From Epiperipatus broadwayi (lineage: Eukaryota > Onychophora > Udeonychophora > Euonychophora > Peripatidae): DNA of 64,000 nucleotides. Shown piece after piece: positions 1-21,595 of the stretch; position 1 is the first letter of the stretch, and every line of letters begins with the position of its first letter. A program made the position numbers and the translations under genes. The stretch is taken from positions 3,269,501 through 3,333,500 of the forward strand of contig JAQFVV010000017.1 in assembly GCA_028023455.1 (NCBI GenBank), read 5' to 3'. The notes beneath the pieces were generated by a model. That model did not search any database and had not been told where the DNA came from. It saw only the letters and a program-made list of their open reading frames with translations.

Positions 1-35
1 TTTAAAAAATATATAATCAACATTAGTTTTAATTA

Positions 36-151
36 TCAAGCGTTGTTCGCCGAGAGGTCATCACAGCCGCCTTGCAAGCCAGTAATTGGTTGCAGACGGT
101 TGTGAGTTCGCGTCCCGGCCGATGCTATGACATATGAAAAAAAAAAAAAAC
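36..151 (+). mobile_element. Miniature tRNA-derived SINE, subfamily A (long hairpin)
   Basis: The insert runs from TCAAGCGTTG to an A tail. It is flanked by an 11-bp target-site duplication AGTTTTAATTA (25-35 and 152-162). The A box is GCCGAGAGGTC and the B box GAGTTCGCGTCC; acceptor-stem halves GCGTTGT and CCGATGC pair. Subfamily A has a long hairpin in place of the anticodon arm (outer CAGCCG/CGGTTG, inner TGCAA/TTGCA). Almost nothing follows the tRNA unit except TATGACATATG and A residues. Confidence 0.9.
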
Positions 152-929
152 AGTTTTAATTAAAACAATGTTTTTCAAACAATTTTTTTTTTTTTACAAA
201 TATTAAAAGATATTTAAAAAGTCACTTTTAGTTGTTTTTTTTTTTAATTAAAGGACATAACAAATTTTTTAGAATCTACCAAGTCAACTGACGTCACACA
301 AATTGTTAATGATTTTATATGATTTCACCATATATTTTTTTTTGCTTGGGGAATTCCTAAAAGTTCCAGATAGTGGTTGGAGCCTGGTACAAGGCTTTAA
401 ACTCCAGAATTGGCACTAAGTCACATGGTGCAATATTACCATCAGACATTTCTATGTATTATTATATATCTATTTTGTTTATTATATGTTACTTGGAAGG
501 TTTTTTAAATAATCGACATCTCATTCTTCCTGACTAATAATAATTTTCACATCCACCCTATGAATTGTCTATTAGTTCATTCTATAATCTATTATTTTTG
601 ATTAATAAAACTGAAAGAAAATACCAAACTGTAAAAAAAAAATTGCTATCTTTAATTATCTGCTAGCAAAATAAAATGCTTATTTCAATTTTAAAAAGCA
701 AATAACTATATCTGTTTGGTGGGATGCATAATAGTGGAACAATGTCCAGAGAAATAAGTTGGTTTTTTAAAAAATTCTGATGGAAAGCTTGAAGTTTAAA
801 AGTTGCTTATGGAAATCCCAGTTAGAAATATTTAAATCAGGTGCATATAGAAGACCATAAAAGACATGAAATCATCATATTTCTCAAAACCATATTTAAT
901 ACATTGTACAGGCTTAAACCTGCATTTAT

Positions 930-1012
930 ATATGTAATATATGCGGGATTCGAACTTAGACTTTCACACGATTCACTTACTCTCTGTGCCATCTCATGTT
1001 GCTGACCCTTAA
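930..1012 (-). repeat. Older tRNA-like SINE fragment
   Basis: The minus strand reads GAGATGGCACAGAGAGTAAG (A-box-like) and then AAGTCTAAGTTCGAATCCCG (B box GTTCGAATCC), followed by TATATTAC. Similar GAAAGTCTGAGTTCAAA blocks occur near 43450 and 54640, so this is a dispersed family distinct from the miniature SINE. No target duplication could be recognised. Confidence 0.5.
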
Positions 1013-3396
1013 GTGAAGCATTACCAGAATGGCTTTCAAATAGCAACTTACTTATAAATGTTCTACTTATATCTTTACAGTGGATTGTTTTGTTGATGCT
1101 GAAATCTTCAGATATATATACACTGATCTCTAGTGATCTGTTGGGGGGGGGGGAGATGTACAATTATTAATACTGCATCAGCCTCGATTTTCAGTCACAT
1201 CCAAACTTTAATGAATGTACTTGGGCCCTTGAGATTTCAAAGTTTGGGATTATTCTTTATAAAGCATGAATAATGTCTCCTTTTTTCTCCAATATAGCAT
1301 TAAGAATGATTAAAATTATTAGCATAAAATAGAAAAAGTATTTAAAAATCATATAATGAAAAAAAAGTATATAATACACATATACAGATATTTGTGTACA
1401 ATGGTGGTTGACGTTAAAGGGTTACGTGCACGCACATTTCTTTTAAAATTATCTCCTAATTGCTTTTTATTTATGCTACACTCACATATAATTTTTGAAA
1501 TATCGGGCACAAAAATATTATGTATAAGCCGTAGTAGTCTTATTTAAATAAAATAATATATCCTGGAATTTAAGCATACAGTTTAAGTGGTAATACAGTA
1601 ATTCGTTTTAAAATAAAATAAACGCACAAATTAAAATATGTCTTAAATTTTTTTATTATTAAATTTAAATTGTAAAAAAAAAAAAAAAACGTTTTTAATC
1701 CGTCAAGTTATCTTTCAGCAGTTCTTCATTGCTGGCCTAGCAGACGCATATCTAGCCGTTTTTGAGACCATATGCCATGTACTATAATTAAGAATTGCCA
1801 GGGTGGGTTTTGTTACTGTCCTAATTTGACAAATCTTTTTTATTGAGGAAGAAATTATTGCAAGTACCGCGAGCTAGCAAGACTCAAACTCTTAGGACAA
1901 GACGGTGACATGAGCATAGATCCTTTCAACTCCCGTAAACGTTTAATTGATTTTCTGGCGCCTATCCAGTGAAATTTAAGATCTTGCCTGGAAATGATAG
2001 GTTCTAAATGAGCTGTATGCGAGGTCCCCTCTGGGGGCGGGAGGGGGGTATAAATTTCTCTTCTTTTTTCTTTCAAATTCTTTGTTAAGTTTTTTTCTCT
2101 TAAACAATTGTGTATTTATTTCTATAAATATTTACTATTCAGCATACAGATTGGCTCAGAATTAATTTCCATATTCTTTTTTGCCAAGTTAAAAGTTTGA
2201 GAAAAATATTAACGCTTAGATAGCACTTACACTTTGAAATTTAATAGTTCGCGCTAGGCTCCTTCTTAGTTTCCACTATGTCTGCAAACTTCAATTCTGG
2301 AGAAATTTACTCCCCTCCTCCTCTCTGTCCTGTAGCTTTTCGTCTGAATAAAAAGGGAAATCACTTGTACAAACTTTTCATTAACATTTTTTTTTTTTTT
2401 TTGATGTTTTAAGATCCTCTGAAAGGAACACAAAAGAAACTTCAGCAACAAATCCTTTTTACGTCAGCCCCCTCTATTGTCAATCTAAATTCTAAGTACT
2501 CGAATGCGGCTTAAAAAACTGCAGAAGACGACTTTCTTTAAAGCTTTCGGAACAAAGAAAAACACACAGAATTAGGACCCCACATTTAGAGATGAGGTCG
2601 ACACCCGAGGATATAACCTAATCATAGATAATTTACCGCGTATAAGAAGAAACTTTTCAAGAAATCCTTAACTTTAAATGAGCTACACGATATGTAAAGT
2701 TGGTGTAATAAAAAATAATCCCCTCTCCTTTCGATTATATTCATTCAGATAAGTGACATGCTTAACATAGATTACATAAGATAGTATACTATATCTAAAA
2801 TTGATTTTATAATATATAGTCAATGTTTTTAATTCATTTTGAAATAAATTTCTAATAAATGCCTTAACATATATGTATATAATGTATTGCTTTATAAGAA
2901 TCTAATACGAATGTGCAGGCTAATCAGATATATATATAACCTCCCCCTTCTTTATGCAGCCATAAAACTTATACACACACACCCCCTCCACACACAGACA
3001 CAACAAAGCTTTTTAAGTATTATAAATTTGCTATACTTATTAACTACATTCAGTAATAAAATTAAATGGGGAGATTTTAAATATTTGTTTCTACAATCTT
3101 TTTTTAACGGCTATATTGTACATTTTAAGGTTTCTTGTTTCCTGAATTAAGAAACAGCAAACAAGCGGAAACTTTGAACTGTCAGTCAAAAAACATGGGC
3201 AGGAAAAAGAAGCTTGTTGTTAAGGATGTCCCGTAGCCGCTTTGTCTTAGCGGAGAACCTTTAGATAGAACTACATTTCATCCGGTTCACGCTGAGAGCT
3301 CGACTCCATAAATAAACATCCCAACACATAGTTAAAGAATAGTATCTCTGCCTAACACACAATGACACAAGCAAGATCATTAAGGTGAATACTTAC

Positions 3397-12328
<8,932 letters not shown>

Positions 12329-12855
12329 TACTCGATGACACTCAGCAAGCGTTGAGCTTCCCGAGTAAGAACGGGCCAATTCTACACAATACGTTTTAGC
12401 AGATTGTATGCAATCCCGTTCTAAATAAAAGGGCGCTTCTTCCTTGACAAAAAGAACGTTGTCTCTTTGGTTTTCACGATCTATGACGAAAAAGAAAAAA
12501 AATGAGAATCTGTACTCTGGCTATATAACCGAATATTATATATGTATACATTTTAAAGAAAAAAAACTGCAAACTTAGCTCAATATAAACTTAAAATTCA
12601 ATACAGGAAGTTAGATTTTAAAAAAGAAATAGGTCGTTTCAGACCCCTAACGCTGAACAACTTGCCTTTACATAACAATCAATCTTCAGTTACTATTTTC
12701 ATAATTGAATCGAAAACTTTTACACTTATTCATATAAAGATATTAACTATAATCTCGTCTACGAGAAGGTAGATTATCCAAGAAAATTAAATATTTAAGC
12801 ATATGTAAAAATTAAGTCCTTAACGTCGATTTATGAAGTAGTCAAATTCACAAAC

Positions 12856-12871
12856 CTTCATCTAAGCTCAT
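12856..12871 (-). CDS. GATA2/3: Possible upstream coding exon of the GATA gene (MSLDE start)
   Basis: An ATG at 12871 opens MSLDE and stops at a possible donor AAG|GTTTGTG (intron from 12855). It is phase 1 and joins exactly in frame to the open frame at 12480, giving an extension of 56 residues before MDVPSEQ. The intron would be 375 bp. The donor is imperfect (GTTTGT) and the start context is weak (C at -3), so this exon could equally be 5' UTR with translation starting at 12328. This is inference from splice-signal fit only. Confidence 0.3.
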
Positions 12872-13310
12872 TCGGAAGGAAAAAATACTGGTTTACGATG
12901 CCAACACCCGCTTTATGTTTTTTAGTAACCCTGTTAGAAGCGTGCAACAGAATGCGTGCGTTGCGTAAAGTAACATGTACTGGAAGTGTGTGATTTGCAA
13001 ACAAGTATGCATTTGTTTCAGCCCCCTTTTCGGCACATTCTCCCATACTGTTGGCGCCAGTCGGCTGTGGCCCATAGACGTTTCTGGCGCGACAAATGTA
13101 TTAATGACCAATCATAAACGTTATTACATTGTTGATGTTGACATAGTGGCGACGCTATCCCTGAGATCTCCGCCCTGATTGGTTTAATATTATACACTTG
13201 ATGATTCATAGACAGAAAAGTGTCAATCACGAGAGGATGGGATAAACTAGCAAAGTAGAGAAAACAAAGATTATTTTTCCGCATGTTCTCCAACCCTTAC
13301 TACAGGATTC
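12872..13310 (-). promoter_or_regulatory. G+C-richer 5' region, probable GATA promoter/5' UTR
   Basis: This stretch just upstream of the GATA coding exons is clearly less A+T-rich than its surroundings and holds several CpGs (GCGTGCGTTGCG, GGCGCGAC, GGCGACGC). Two CCAAT-type boxes are visible: GATTGG near 13176 and CCAATC near 13110. The short open frames on both strands have no recognisable content. A promoter or 5' UTR role is inferred from position and composition; no transcription start can be fixed by eye. Confidence 0.45.
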
Positions 13311-15400
13311 TCCCTCAACTGAGAAGAGATTTTAATAAACTTTTCCAAAACATTTGTCTGTTCCATTCAGTTATAGGGAGAAGGCTTGGACTTCTTTAAA
13401 AAGATTACTTACGCTAATAATCAAGGTCAAATAAATGACAAGAATTATAATTAGTATCTAATCCCTTATATATTTAAAATCGTTTCAAATAACACTTTAC
13501 TACAAAAAAAAATGTTTAATCTTAAACTATAACAACTGTTTTATATACTCTTTGTATATGCATCTTCACTTTTTGAATGATGTATAATATATAATTTAGT
13601 CTGATATCAAAATGTGACCAGAAATAAAATTGACATCGCGTAGAGTTTTAAATAATGAATTTGAGTGAACGTAAGTTTTGATTGATTTGTCGGCTTTAAG
13701 CTACCTGACTGGAGATAAATTTAGCTCCTCCTAAATTACATTTTAAGAGGTGTGGCCAAGTTTTACATGTGTCTGCAAAATACTTTATATACAGCACAAT
13801 ATACGTATGCCTATTTGTTTTATAAATATGTGTGTGCGCATATATAAATAAGAATAAGTATCTTAGATAAATTATTAAAAAAAACTATTCAACATTTCTA
13901 TTTTGTTTTATGCGACAGAAATAAAACACTTTTATAAGCTTACATTTAATATTGTATAATTATCGTTTTATTTTATTTCTTTCCCCCTTCCTTTTTCCAA
14001 TACTATTATTCTTAATTTGAGACCAAGACAAATGGAGAGGCATGTTTTCTGGAAGAATTTACAAGCTTTGTCCGTCCACTTGCCAATGTCTTTTAACAAA
14101 CTAATCTACATGTCGGTAAGCAGCCGAAAGATGAGACCAGGGGCGAAATGCTCAGTTGGAGACTTCACGTCGTCAGAATTGACTTAAGAAAAGCTAAACA
14201 TTTTACTCTTCATTCATCAAGGCATATCTAAGATAACATCAAATTATTTTACTAGATTTGCTAAACCAAAACTAAAAAAAAAAACTTTACTTACCGGGAA
14301 AAAAAAATTATTCCAAAATACGGTGGAAAAATGTTTACCGTAATAAAATGTTGCATCTTAGTTTGAATTTACCACATCAACAAATGGTGTAAGTAATTTG
14401 AAATATTATTAAAGTAAAATTTATTGAATTTAGAATAAGCATAACTAACATAGATGTTTTATTATTAGCTAACAACCTGCCTGAATTTTTTAAATGATTA
14501 ATTATGATTTTTCCTTCTAGCACTCTGGTGTGTAAATACTACGTATATTTTGTACATCTATCAAGTTCTTTAACAAAAACTAGTCTATTAATTTAAACTT
14601 CGCGAAAGAATTTGAATTGCGTTGTTTGATATAGTCAGGCTTTGACCTACACGCAGCGCGCAAGAGGTTTTTCAATGACTTAGAAAATTTAATAGAATTT
14701 AAAAACATACTGTAATTAAGAAAGAAAACTATACGTCACTAAAAATTAAATATGTGTATGCCAGAAATATTGTTTAATCACATAAACTATTTTTATTATT
14801 ACAGGAGCAAGAATATTTCTTGAAATGATAATAATAATTTTATTTAAATTTAATATATTTCATAAAAATAATAGAAATATTGCACAATATATATATTTGT
14901 GTGTGTGTGCTGTTTACTATTTTAAATTAAAAACAAATATTTATAAAACCGTTTAAAAAATAAACATTAATACCTAAATCTAATAACGCATTTTAAAATT
15001 TTAGTCTCCGTTTATTTACGTTCTAAATTAACACAAAAACTACGTTTACGAATATATAATTAAAATGGATTTCCAGCTTAATTATAATATATGGTTGTTA
15101 TCAAGGTAAAAACACAAATCAGTGTTTATTTATCCAACAATTTTCGAACACCAAAATTGCTCGTTAAATATATAACACTTATTCATGTCAGATTTATCTA
15201 AATATGAGAATCAAATCTTTAATTCTTGCATCAGTTATTCTTTTCATTGTAGTAAATTAAGATTATGAAATAACGCTAGGATATTATTATTAGTAACTGT
15301 CGGTTATTGCTTAGCTCTTTTAATTTATATCAGCATCTCCTATTCAAATATAAAATGCAGTATAGGTTAGATCAAAATATCAGATGTATATATGTGTGTA
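13311..15400. other. Non-coding sequence upstream of the GATA promoter region
   Basis: A+T-rich filler. Isolated donor-like sites on the minus strand (GTAAGT at about 13410 and 14294) are at chance level and have no supporting exon content. A slightly G+C-richer patch lies at 14030-14180. No gene or repeat is recognised. Confidence 0.6.
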
Positions 15401-15877
15401 TTAATGAAAACAACACGACCTATATAGCTTGCATTACCAATAGGTAATAAATAAAGTATGCTAATAGTTCTAAACAAGCTTTTTAAAAAAAAAAATGCCA
15501 TAAGAGAAAGCATTTGAAATCTTTATCTAGGATTGTCCCCATCCTGGTTTCGAATTATGGCTCTCTTCAGGGAGTTAGGACATTAGATTCAGAATACTAA
15601 CTCAAGCCAAGCATTTATGTAATACTTCATTTTAAGAAAAAAGATCTGAAATTTTCCATCGGTATGTCTTCAAACTCAGCTCTTCAACTGAAGAAGTCAT
15701 GTGGACCTAAAGTCAGTTACTCCATATATTAGTAGGCTTAGCAATTTAATATAGCTAAAGCTTTAATAGCAAAATTATTATATTAATGAAAACAAGTCTT
15801 ATATTACATGACCTATATAGTTTGCAATATATAATAAATAAAGAGCATACTAATAACTCTAAACAAGCTTTTTTTAT
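15401..15877. repeat. Pair of diverged direct repeats about 380 bp apart
   Basis: 15401-15490 and 15782-15877 share TTAATGAAAACAA, ACCTATATAG, TTGCA, AATAAATAAAG and CTCTAAACAAGCTTTTT-type blocks in the same order. The interval contains an antisense tRNA-like GGTTTCGAATT motif near 15547. Perhaps two old copies of one element or the ends of a larger one; the type is not recognised. Confidence 0.45.
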
Positions 15878-17059
15878 GATAAATGTGTGTGTATATATAT
15901 ATATATAAACTAAACTATAACCTATCTTAAATGCACTATAATGTTTAATATAATACCGCCCAGTACTGTGACACAATTGATGAAAATTAAATTTATTTTA
16001 TTTCCAAGCTCTTGTAAGGAAGCCTAAACAATCTACAATACCAGTGATTTTATAATTTAAATCAATGCAAATGTTTATGCAACATCATTTAAATCTTACT
16101 TACAATCTAATTTACAAAGACAATTATATGCTAATATATTTGTAAGCAAAAACCAAATTATTTATGTAATTAAAAAGCATCAAATAATCTGCAGTACAGA
16201 TCTGAATTTAAATGCACTAATATTTAATAGAATATTTTCCAATATTAGAATTGTGGCACAACAAAAAAAATGAAATCACTATTATTCAACTCTTTTATAA
16301 AAGCATCTGAACAGATATTTGTCACTGTTATACCTTGTTTAGGTATCCATATAAAAGTTTGAAAAAATAAATATGATTATAATTTTTGTTCTTTATGTTA
16401 CATCTCTGACATTGGAAGGCATCATATTATATGTTATAATGTATTTAATTAGGAGTATACCTCTGCCTATTTTTAATATTATCTGGTGCTCTTTAATTTA
16501 TCTGTTTTATAAAAGAAGTAATTTGTTGACATTACCATTGGGCTCAAAGTGATTCAAAATCTTGATTTGACAGTAAAAAGAGCTATTATCAATTCATTTG
16601 TGTGGTGATACTCATGCTTATTTGACTTTTTTAAAATAAAATTATTAAATATTTATTTCTTAGTAGTGTGTGCTCTTTAATTTAGATTTTCTTTGAATAT
16701 ATTTATTTTAACAGAAAAGTTGGTTAAGTAAAAATTTATTAATATCAAACAGAACATACCTATTGTCAAAATATTTGTCATTACCCCTCTCCACAAATTA
16801 TAAATTGGTATTTAATATTTTAAAGAATACTCAAACTTATGCTTTATTCAAACATGTCTAGTCTAATTAAATATTCAGATGTGAGGGGATTTTTTTCATT
16901 GCCCCTCCCCCTCCCCCCAGACCTAAATGTATTTATTTCTGTTTTTGATTATTTTCAAAGTTGATGCATTATTTTGAAGATATCTTTAAACTTACACTTT
17001 TAATAAAATTTGTCAAAAACATGGGGTTATGTTTTTATTTATTTATTTTCCCATTAAAA
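15878..17059. other. A+T-rich non-coding sequence
   Basis: No gene. TTTAAATGCACTA-ATTTAATA blocks near 15930 and 16206 hint at an old repeat pair. Otherwise nothing recognised. Confidence 0.6.
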
Positions 17060-17073
17060 ATTCAACTAAAGAA

Positions 17074-17165
17074 GTCAAGCATTGATGGCCAAGTAGTCAG
17101 CAAAGCTGCCTTACAAGCAGTTGTCCTGGGTTCGCTTCCCGACCAATGCTTTGATACATAAAAAG
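17074..17165 (+). mobile_element. Miniature tRNA-derived SINE, subfamily B
   Basis: The insert of about 92 bp is flanked by a 14-bp duplication ATTCAACTAAAGAA (17060-17073 and 17166-17179). The A box is TGGCCAAGTAG and the B box GGGTTCGCTTCC. This short form has a simple anticodon arm around CTTACAA and an intact T arm. It ends TTTGATACATAAAAA. Confidence 0.92.
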
Positions 17166-17515
17166 ATTCAACTAAAGAAATGATACTAAATTATAGTTTA
17201 TAAATTGAACACTCAAGTGTATTTAAAAGTAAAAATTAAAGAAATAATTTCTTTACACACATATGTAATAGATTATTGCTTATTCATAAGGTTATTAAAT
17301 GAGTAATAATTATAAGTCAATTTGAGTAAGACTGCATGGACAGGTCAACTAATTTAAATGTTCTGTTCACTAGTGTCAGAGATTGGTTTTGTGTTAATAT
17401 GAGTTGTGACACAATTTTGCCCCCAGAGGATGTTACATTAAATGTCACATGTTTAAGATAGAAGTTTAACTCTATATTTTATATTATTTGACTTTACATA
17501 CAAATATATTACACC

Positions 17516-17937
17516 ATATAACTGCAACTTATCCATTCTACTTTGCACACTTTTTAGTAAAAAAACAACAACCCCATTTTATTATGCATACATAATCTTA
17601 TGTTTTTTGACTGTCCTGTAGTCTTCTTCAGAGCTATGATATAATGACCAAAATAAAATACATAACTATATAAATAATACCATAAAAAATGTAAACAATA
17701 AATTTCATCAAATAAAATAATTAAAATAAAAAAACAAAATATAAATATAATAAAACTGAAATAAATATAATCAAACCCAAATAAAATAATCCAGTTAATC
17801 GTAGATCTGAAGAAGACTGCAGGACAGTCGAAATGTAAGATTGTGTATGCATATATGTACAATAAGTTTTTTTACTAAAAAGTGTTCAAAGTAAAGAGGA
17901 TAAATTGCATTTATATAAGATATTTCAGCAAAATAAA
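17516..17937. mobile_element. Inverted-repeat element, family 'ACTTTTTAGTAAAAA'
   Basis: Arms at about 17516-17640 and 17797-17920 are inverted copies (shared blocks CACTTTTTAGTAAAAA, GCATACA, GACTGTCCTG(T/C)AGTCTTCTTCAGA). They enclose an A+T-rich centre of about 150 bp. A second member lies at 57527-57829, and both continue into TTATATAAGATATT-AGCAAAATA on the right. The open frames over it are noise. Confidence 0.75.
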
Positions 17938-18904
17938 GGAAGGTGAATGTGATATTAAACCATAAATTTATAACCGCTAAATGTTTTTTTAAATGTAAAT
18001 CATATGACAACAGCCAAAACTTAAATCAATTATATATCATTTACAAGGTTGTCAAGGTGATCTGTAGAAGGAATTCATTTTTTACCAATAAAAATTGCTT
18101 TAACAGTTTGTAGATTATGATTTATAAAAACTTTGGATGTTGTTTAATATGTATGTGTGTGTATATATATCATAGTATAAAAACTTTATTACAAATACTA
18201 ATTACAATAAAAAATGTTATCGCATTTACTGAATTTTAATAAAGCAATATTTATATATAGTTTAAAAAAAAATTATGATGCTTTACTAAAGAGTAAAATT
18301 ACCAGCCTTAGCTATCTTGTCTAAAATTTGCAGTATATTTTTAAGATTTCTTTGTTCTATTTTTTTTGTCTTTTATTATATAATTATGATTTAAAAATAA
18401 AAAATTAAACCAATGAAAATTTATAGTTTGCATTTTAATTGAAGCATCCAATTTTTTTAAAAAATGCTATAACTAATTGCCACATTCTCACACATATACC
18501 GCACACGCAGCCCAATTTTTTTCCCCAGTAAAATGTTTTTTTCTTCTTCTCATTATTATCATAATAAAATCTTTAAATTATATATAATAGTAAAAAATAA
18601 AAACAATATGGTAATAATATGTATAAGATAATTACATGGCAGTTTTAACCCGTAAATACTTAGCTGTTTGTAAAGCGTACTGCGATCGAGTAAATACTAA
18701 CCTCTCTCGATATTCTCATTAGTAATTGCTACTACATTTTATCAACTATCTATAAAAAATTTTAGCTTCCGCTGTTCAAAATTGTAACTAGTTTTATAGT
18801 GATTTTTATATTATCTAGTTGTATAGTTTATCTTTGCATTTGTCTTTAATATGTAAAACTAATCTAGTATATTGGCAATAAATTGTTCAAATTTAATTAA
18901 AAGG

Positions 18905-19275
18905 ATCAGAGTGACTTATGGTCAACATGGATATGACAACAATATTGTCATCAATACAGGTTAGATCATTCCATCATCAGATTGTCAATGGAATGAATGG
19001 CTGAAGAGCTGGAATATGGAGAAGATTGAAGCCTGTCCATTAAAGTTTGAAGATTTCATATCTTAATATAAACTGAGCACTGATTATTTATGTGTGGAAA
19101 AATGATCTGGACCAATTGAGTGCTGGTTCAGCATGAATACATATATTGGAGATCATTTGTCTTATTCACATATGTGTGGTCATATGTACTGGTTATATAA
19201 GATGGAGAGGATAGCTGAAGGAAGCTTAAGTTTGTGTTGAAATCTCCATTAATTACATCTTAAAGTTCAGTATTT
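18905..19275 (+). repeat. Partial copy of foldback family 'GATCTGGACCAA'
   Basis: Contains the central GAATGGCTGAAGAG, GAAGATTGAAGCCTGT, AAACTGAGCACTGATTAT, ATGATCTGGACCAA and TTGGAGATCATTTGTC blocks seen in the full palindrome at 24675-25245. Its 5' part (AGAGTGACTTATGGTCAACATGG) appears inverted at 24490-24570. Right half plus centre only. Confidence 0.6.
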
Positions 19276-21190
19276 ACAATATACTAGTATTGATTTATTT
19301 ACCAAAGTAAAAAAGCGCAGAAACATGATCAAACTATACAATCTCCCAACATAAATAACACCTACATATTTTCCAATTCTCATTATTAAATTCAACAGAG
19401 ACATTTTGTTTTCTTTATATATATATCAAATTATTCTCATTAAATTTTAAAAAAAAAGAAAGAATCACATATAACATTTATTTATTACTTTCATATATTC
19501 TGTGATGAGTTTTCAGAATTGGCTAAGTATACTCTTATTGACTGCATATATACTTTGAAATATGTATTTGCATATTAAGTGATCTTTAGAAAGCAATTTT
19601 ATTATAAATTTTAAGATGATTATCAAACAGAACATTATGATTAAATAATAAAAGATATTTAATAATCAATGACACAATTTCCAGTCTCTTCAATATTTTT
19701 GGCATCCAAAGTTAACATTTGATAATACAATAAATTCTGCAGTGACAATTATTCCACGACATATTGAACCTATTTTAATTGAAACCATGCCCTGAAAGAT
19801 TCGATACTGCAGTAGATTGGCAGGTTATAAACCTCAAGATGCATGAATGCTCAGTTTATTTCTGACGCATAAACTTATGAATTCTCAACAATAAACTATT
19901 CAGTTATTTTTTATTAATGCAACCACTCTTTCATATTTCTTTAATATAAAACATTCATATATCAAATATAGGTTAATACTTTTAAAATTCTCTTTCACTG
20001 ATAAATCCATATAATATTGGTTCAGTTTATACTTGAATCAGAGAGTATCAATTTTGTAAATCTGATACAACTTTTAAGCCAGTAATTGTTTGCTCAAAAA
20101 GGCATTTATATAATACATCGAGATTAATCTTCAAATTGTTAGTTTACTAAGTAAATGAAATACTCTCAATGCAAAGCACACAAAATTCTTTTAGAGGGAA
20201 AAAAAACCCCAGATGTCTTCGTCTTTCTGTTCTTTAAACAATTTTGTCTTTGTACTTTGGATCGAGTATTTCATTTACTTAATAACTAGAGGATTACTCT
20301 CAAACTATTACATAAAATTAATTATTGGGATTGTTTATGTATTAATTAAATAGATTTACTGTTATAAATTTGTATATTTTAGTAAGCACTTATTCTCAAT
20401 AATCATCTTTTAATACTTACATTTTAGTCAAAAATTACTACATTGCATATATGTCGTTTTAATCTGATCATTTGGGACTAAATTTTATTTTTTGAATCAC
20501 TTCAACACTTTACTTTAATAGTAGCCCTCTCTTGTACTCTAATTTAATTACACCTTCCCAGTGGAAAGAAAGAGGCAAATATGTTGCCATATGTAATTAA
20601 AGGATGGAGAAATGAATGCAATCACAAAATTTCATTATCACATAATTGCAGGGAGATGATAGATAGTATTGGAGGCTGAAAATAATATCTTTAAAAAAAC
20701 CTGTCAAGATGGAAAAGATCTTTTATATGTAAATATTCCTGTCTCCGATGAACCAATATTTTATCCTAAAATCTAACAAAAATATTTCTAGTTCATATGG
20801 TTTTTTAATAGTTATTCATATATTAAGATCAGCCTCCAATCCCTTTGGTGTAGATCACATTGGTAGCTTGAGTTCAGCATTCAGCTGCATATCAATTTTC
20901 TTTTTTTTTTTAAAAAAAGGCATATTTTTAATCTTTTTAATTTCTTTCTACAAATATGCTTGCAGATAATGGTGTGTGGAATTCAAGTCCTATAAAGTCT
21001 TGAAAACAATTGAGGTCTGTTGCCTGAAATCCATCTTGGGGAATCATTGCCATAATGATTATTTTCACTAATTAAACTCTAAGAATAAATCATTAATTAT
21101 AAATAAAATCGTAATATGCTTGAATAGAAAAAAGTGTGTGTAAAGTAATAAACATATACAATTTATATATACATTGTACACACTGTTTAT
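19276..21190. other. A+T-rich non-coding sequence
   Basis: No gene and no clear complete repeat. The 73-residue frame at 20748-20969 is compositionally like its surroundings and has no recognisable motif. A weak inverted pair AAATGAAATACTCTCAATGC (20152) and GAGTATTTCATTTACTTAAT (20264) could be a small foldback. Confidence 0.5.
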
Positions 21191-21595
21191 TATGAAACAA
21201 GGCAAAACTCTCCATACAGCAGTGCCACCCTGTGCCAACCAGAGTAATCAATGGATACCAGAAGGCTTGTGCATAAAATTCCTATCTAGTCATCCAATAT
21301 CCCCAAACTAGTTTCTGGCTTGTGGCCTTCGTCAGTGAGGAGCTTTGGATCTGAGAGCATCCTAAGATCATGGTGCAGTGCTCTCAGATCCAAAACTCAA
21401 GGCCACAAGCCAGAAACTAGTCTGGGGATATTGGATGAGTATGCACTAGATAGGGATTTTATGCACAAGCCTTTTGGATTTCATTGATTACTCTGGTTGG
21501 CACAGGGTGGCACTACTGTATGGAGAGTTGCCTTGTTTCATAACAATTATGTGCTAGTATAAGATATGGTGATCATGTGATGTTTAGTGGTTTAA
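21191..21595. mobile_element. Long foldback element, family 'GGCAAAACTCTCCATAC'
   Basis: A near-perfect palindrome 21191-21543: GAAACAAGGCAAAACTCTCC at the left is inverted at the right end (GGAGAGTTGCCTTGTTTC). Each arm is about 160 bp, with an inner stem TTTGGATCTGAGAGCA/TGCTCTCAGATCCAAA. The right side continues into TGATCATGTGATGTTTAGTGG, shared (inverted) with 23764 and 63865. It has no coding capacity; a class II non-autonomous element is likely. Confidence 0.8.

Larger units (their letters stand above)
1..3396 (-). other. GATA intron downstream of C-finger exon (3' end outside window)
   Basis: This is intron sequence starting at the donor at 3396. I looked on the minus strand for the conserved RPLTMKKEGIQTRNRK tail and did not find it, so the terminal exon should lie beyond position 1. 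The stretch contains one miniature SINE (36-151), an older tRNA-like fragment (about 930-1012), homopolymer runs and A+T-rich filler. A small G+C-richer patch at 3225-3310 contains a short hairpin (CCGCT/AGCGG). Confidence 0.7.

Noticed and set aside
837-1163. Minus-strand 108-residue frame
   Set aside because: It overlaps a tRNA-like SINE fragment and low-complexity sequence; no recognisable domain.
3225-3310. tRNA-like gene next to the C-finger exon
   Set aside because: A hairpin CCGCT/AGCGG and a TCGACTCC motif are present, but the arms do not assemble into a cloverleaf and there is no convincing A box.
1-3390. Terminal GATA exon (basic tail and stop)
   Set aside because: Searched on the minus strand for an equivalent of RPLTMKKEGIQTRNRK; nothing similar is visible, so it is assumed to lie outside the window.
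12858-13293. Several 60-90-residue frames on both strands upstream of GATA
   Set aside because: Overlapping frames on both strands in a G+C-richer region with no recognised motif; better explained as promoter or UTR sequence.
14280-14310. Donor-like CCCG|GTAAGT on the minus strand as another upstream exon
   Set aside because: The sequence before it is A+T-rich without an open frame or CpG; such donor matches are expected by chance in this length.
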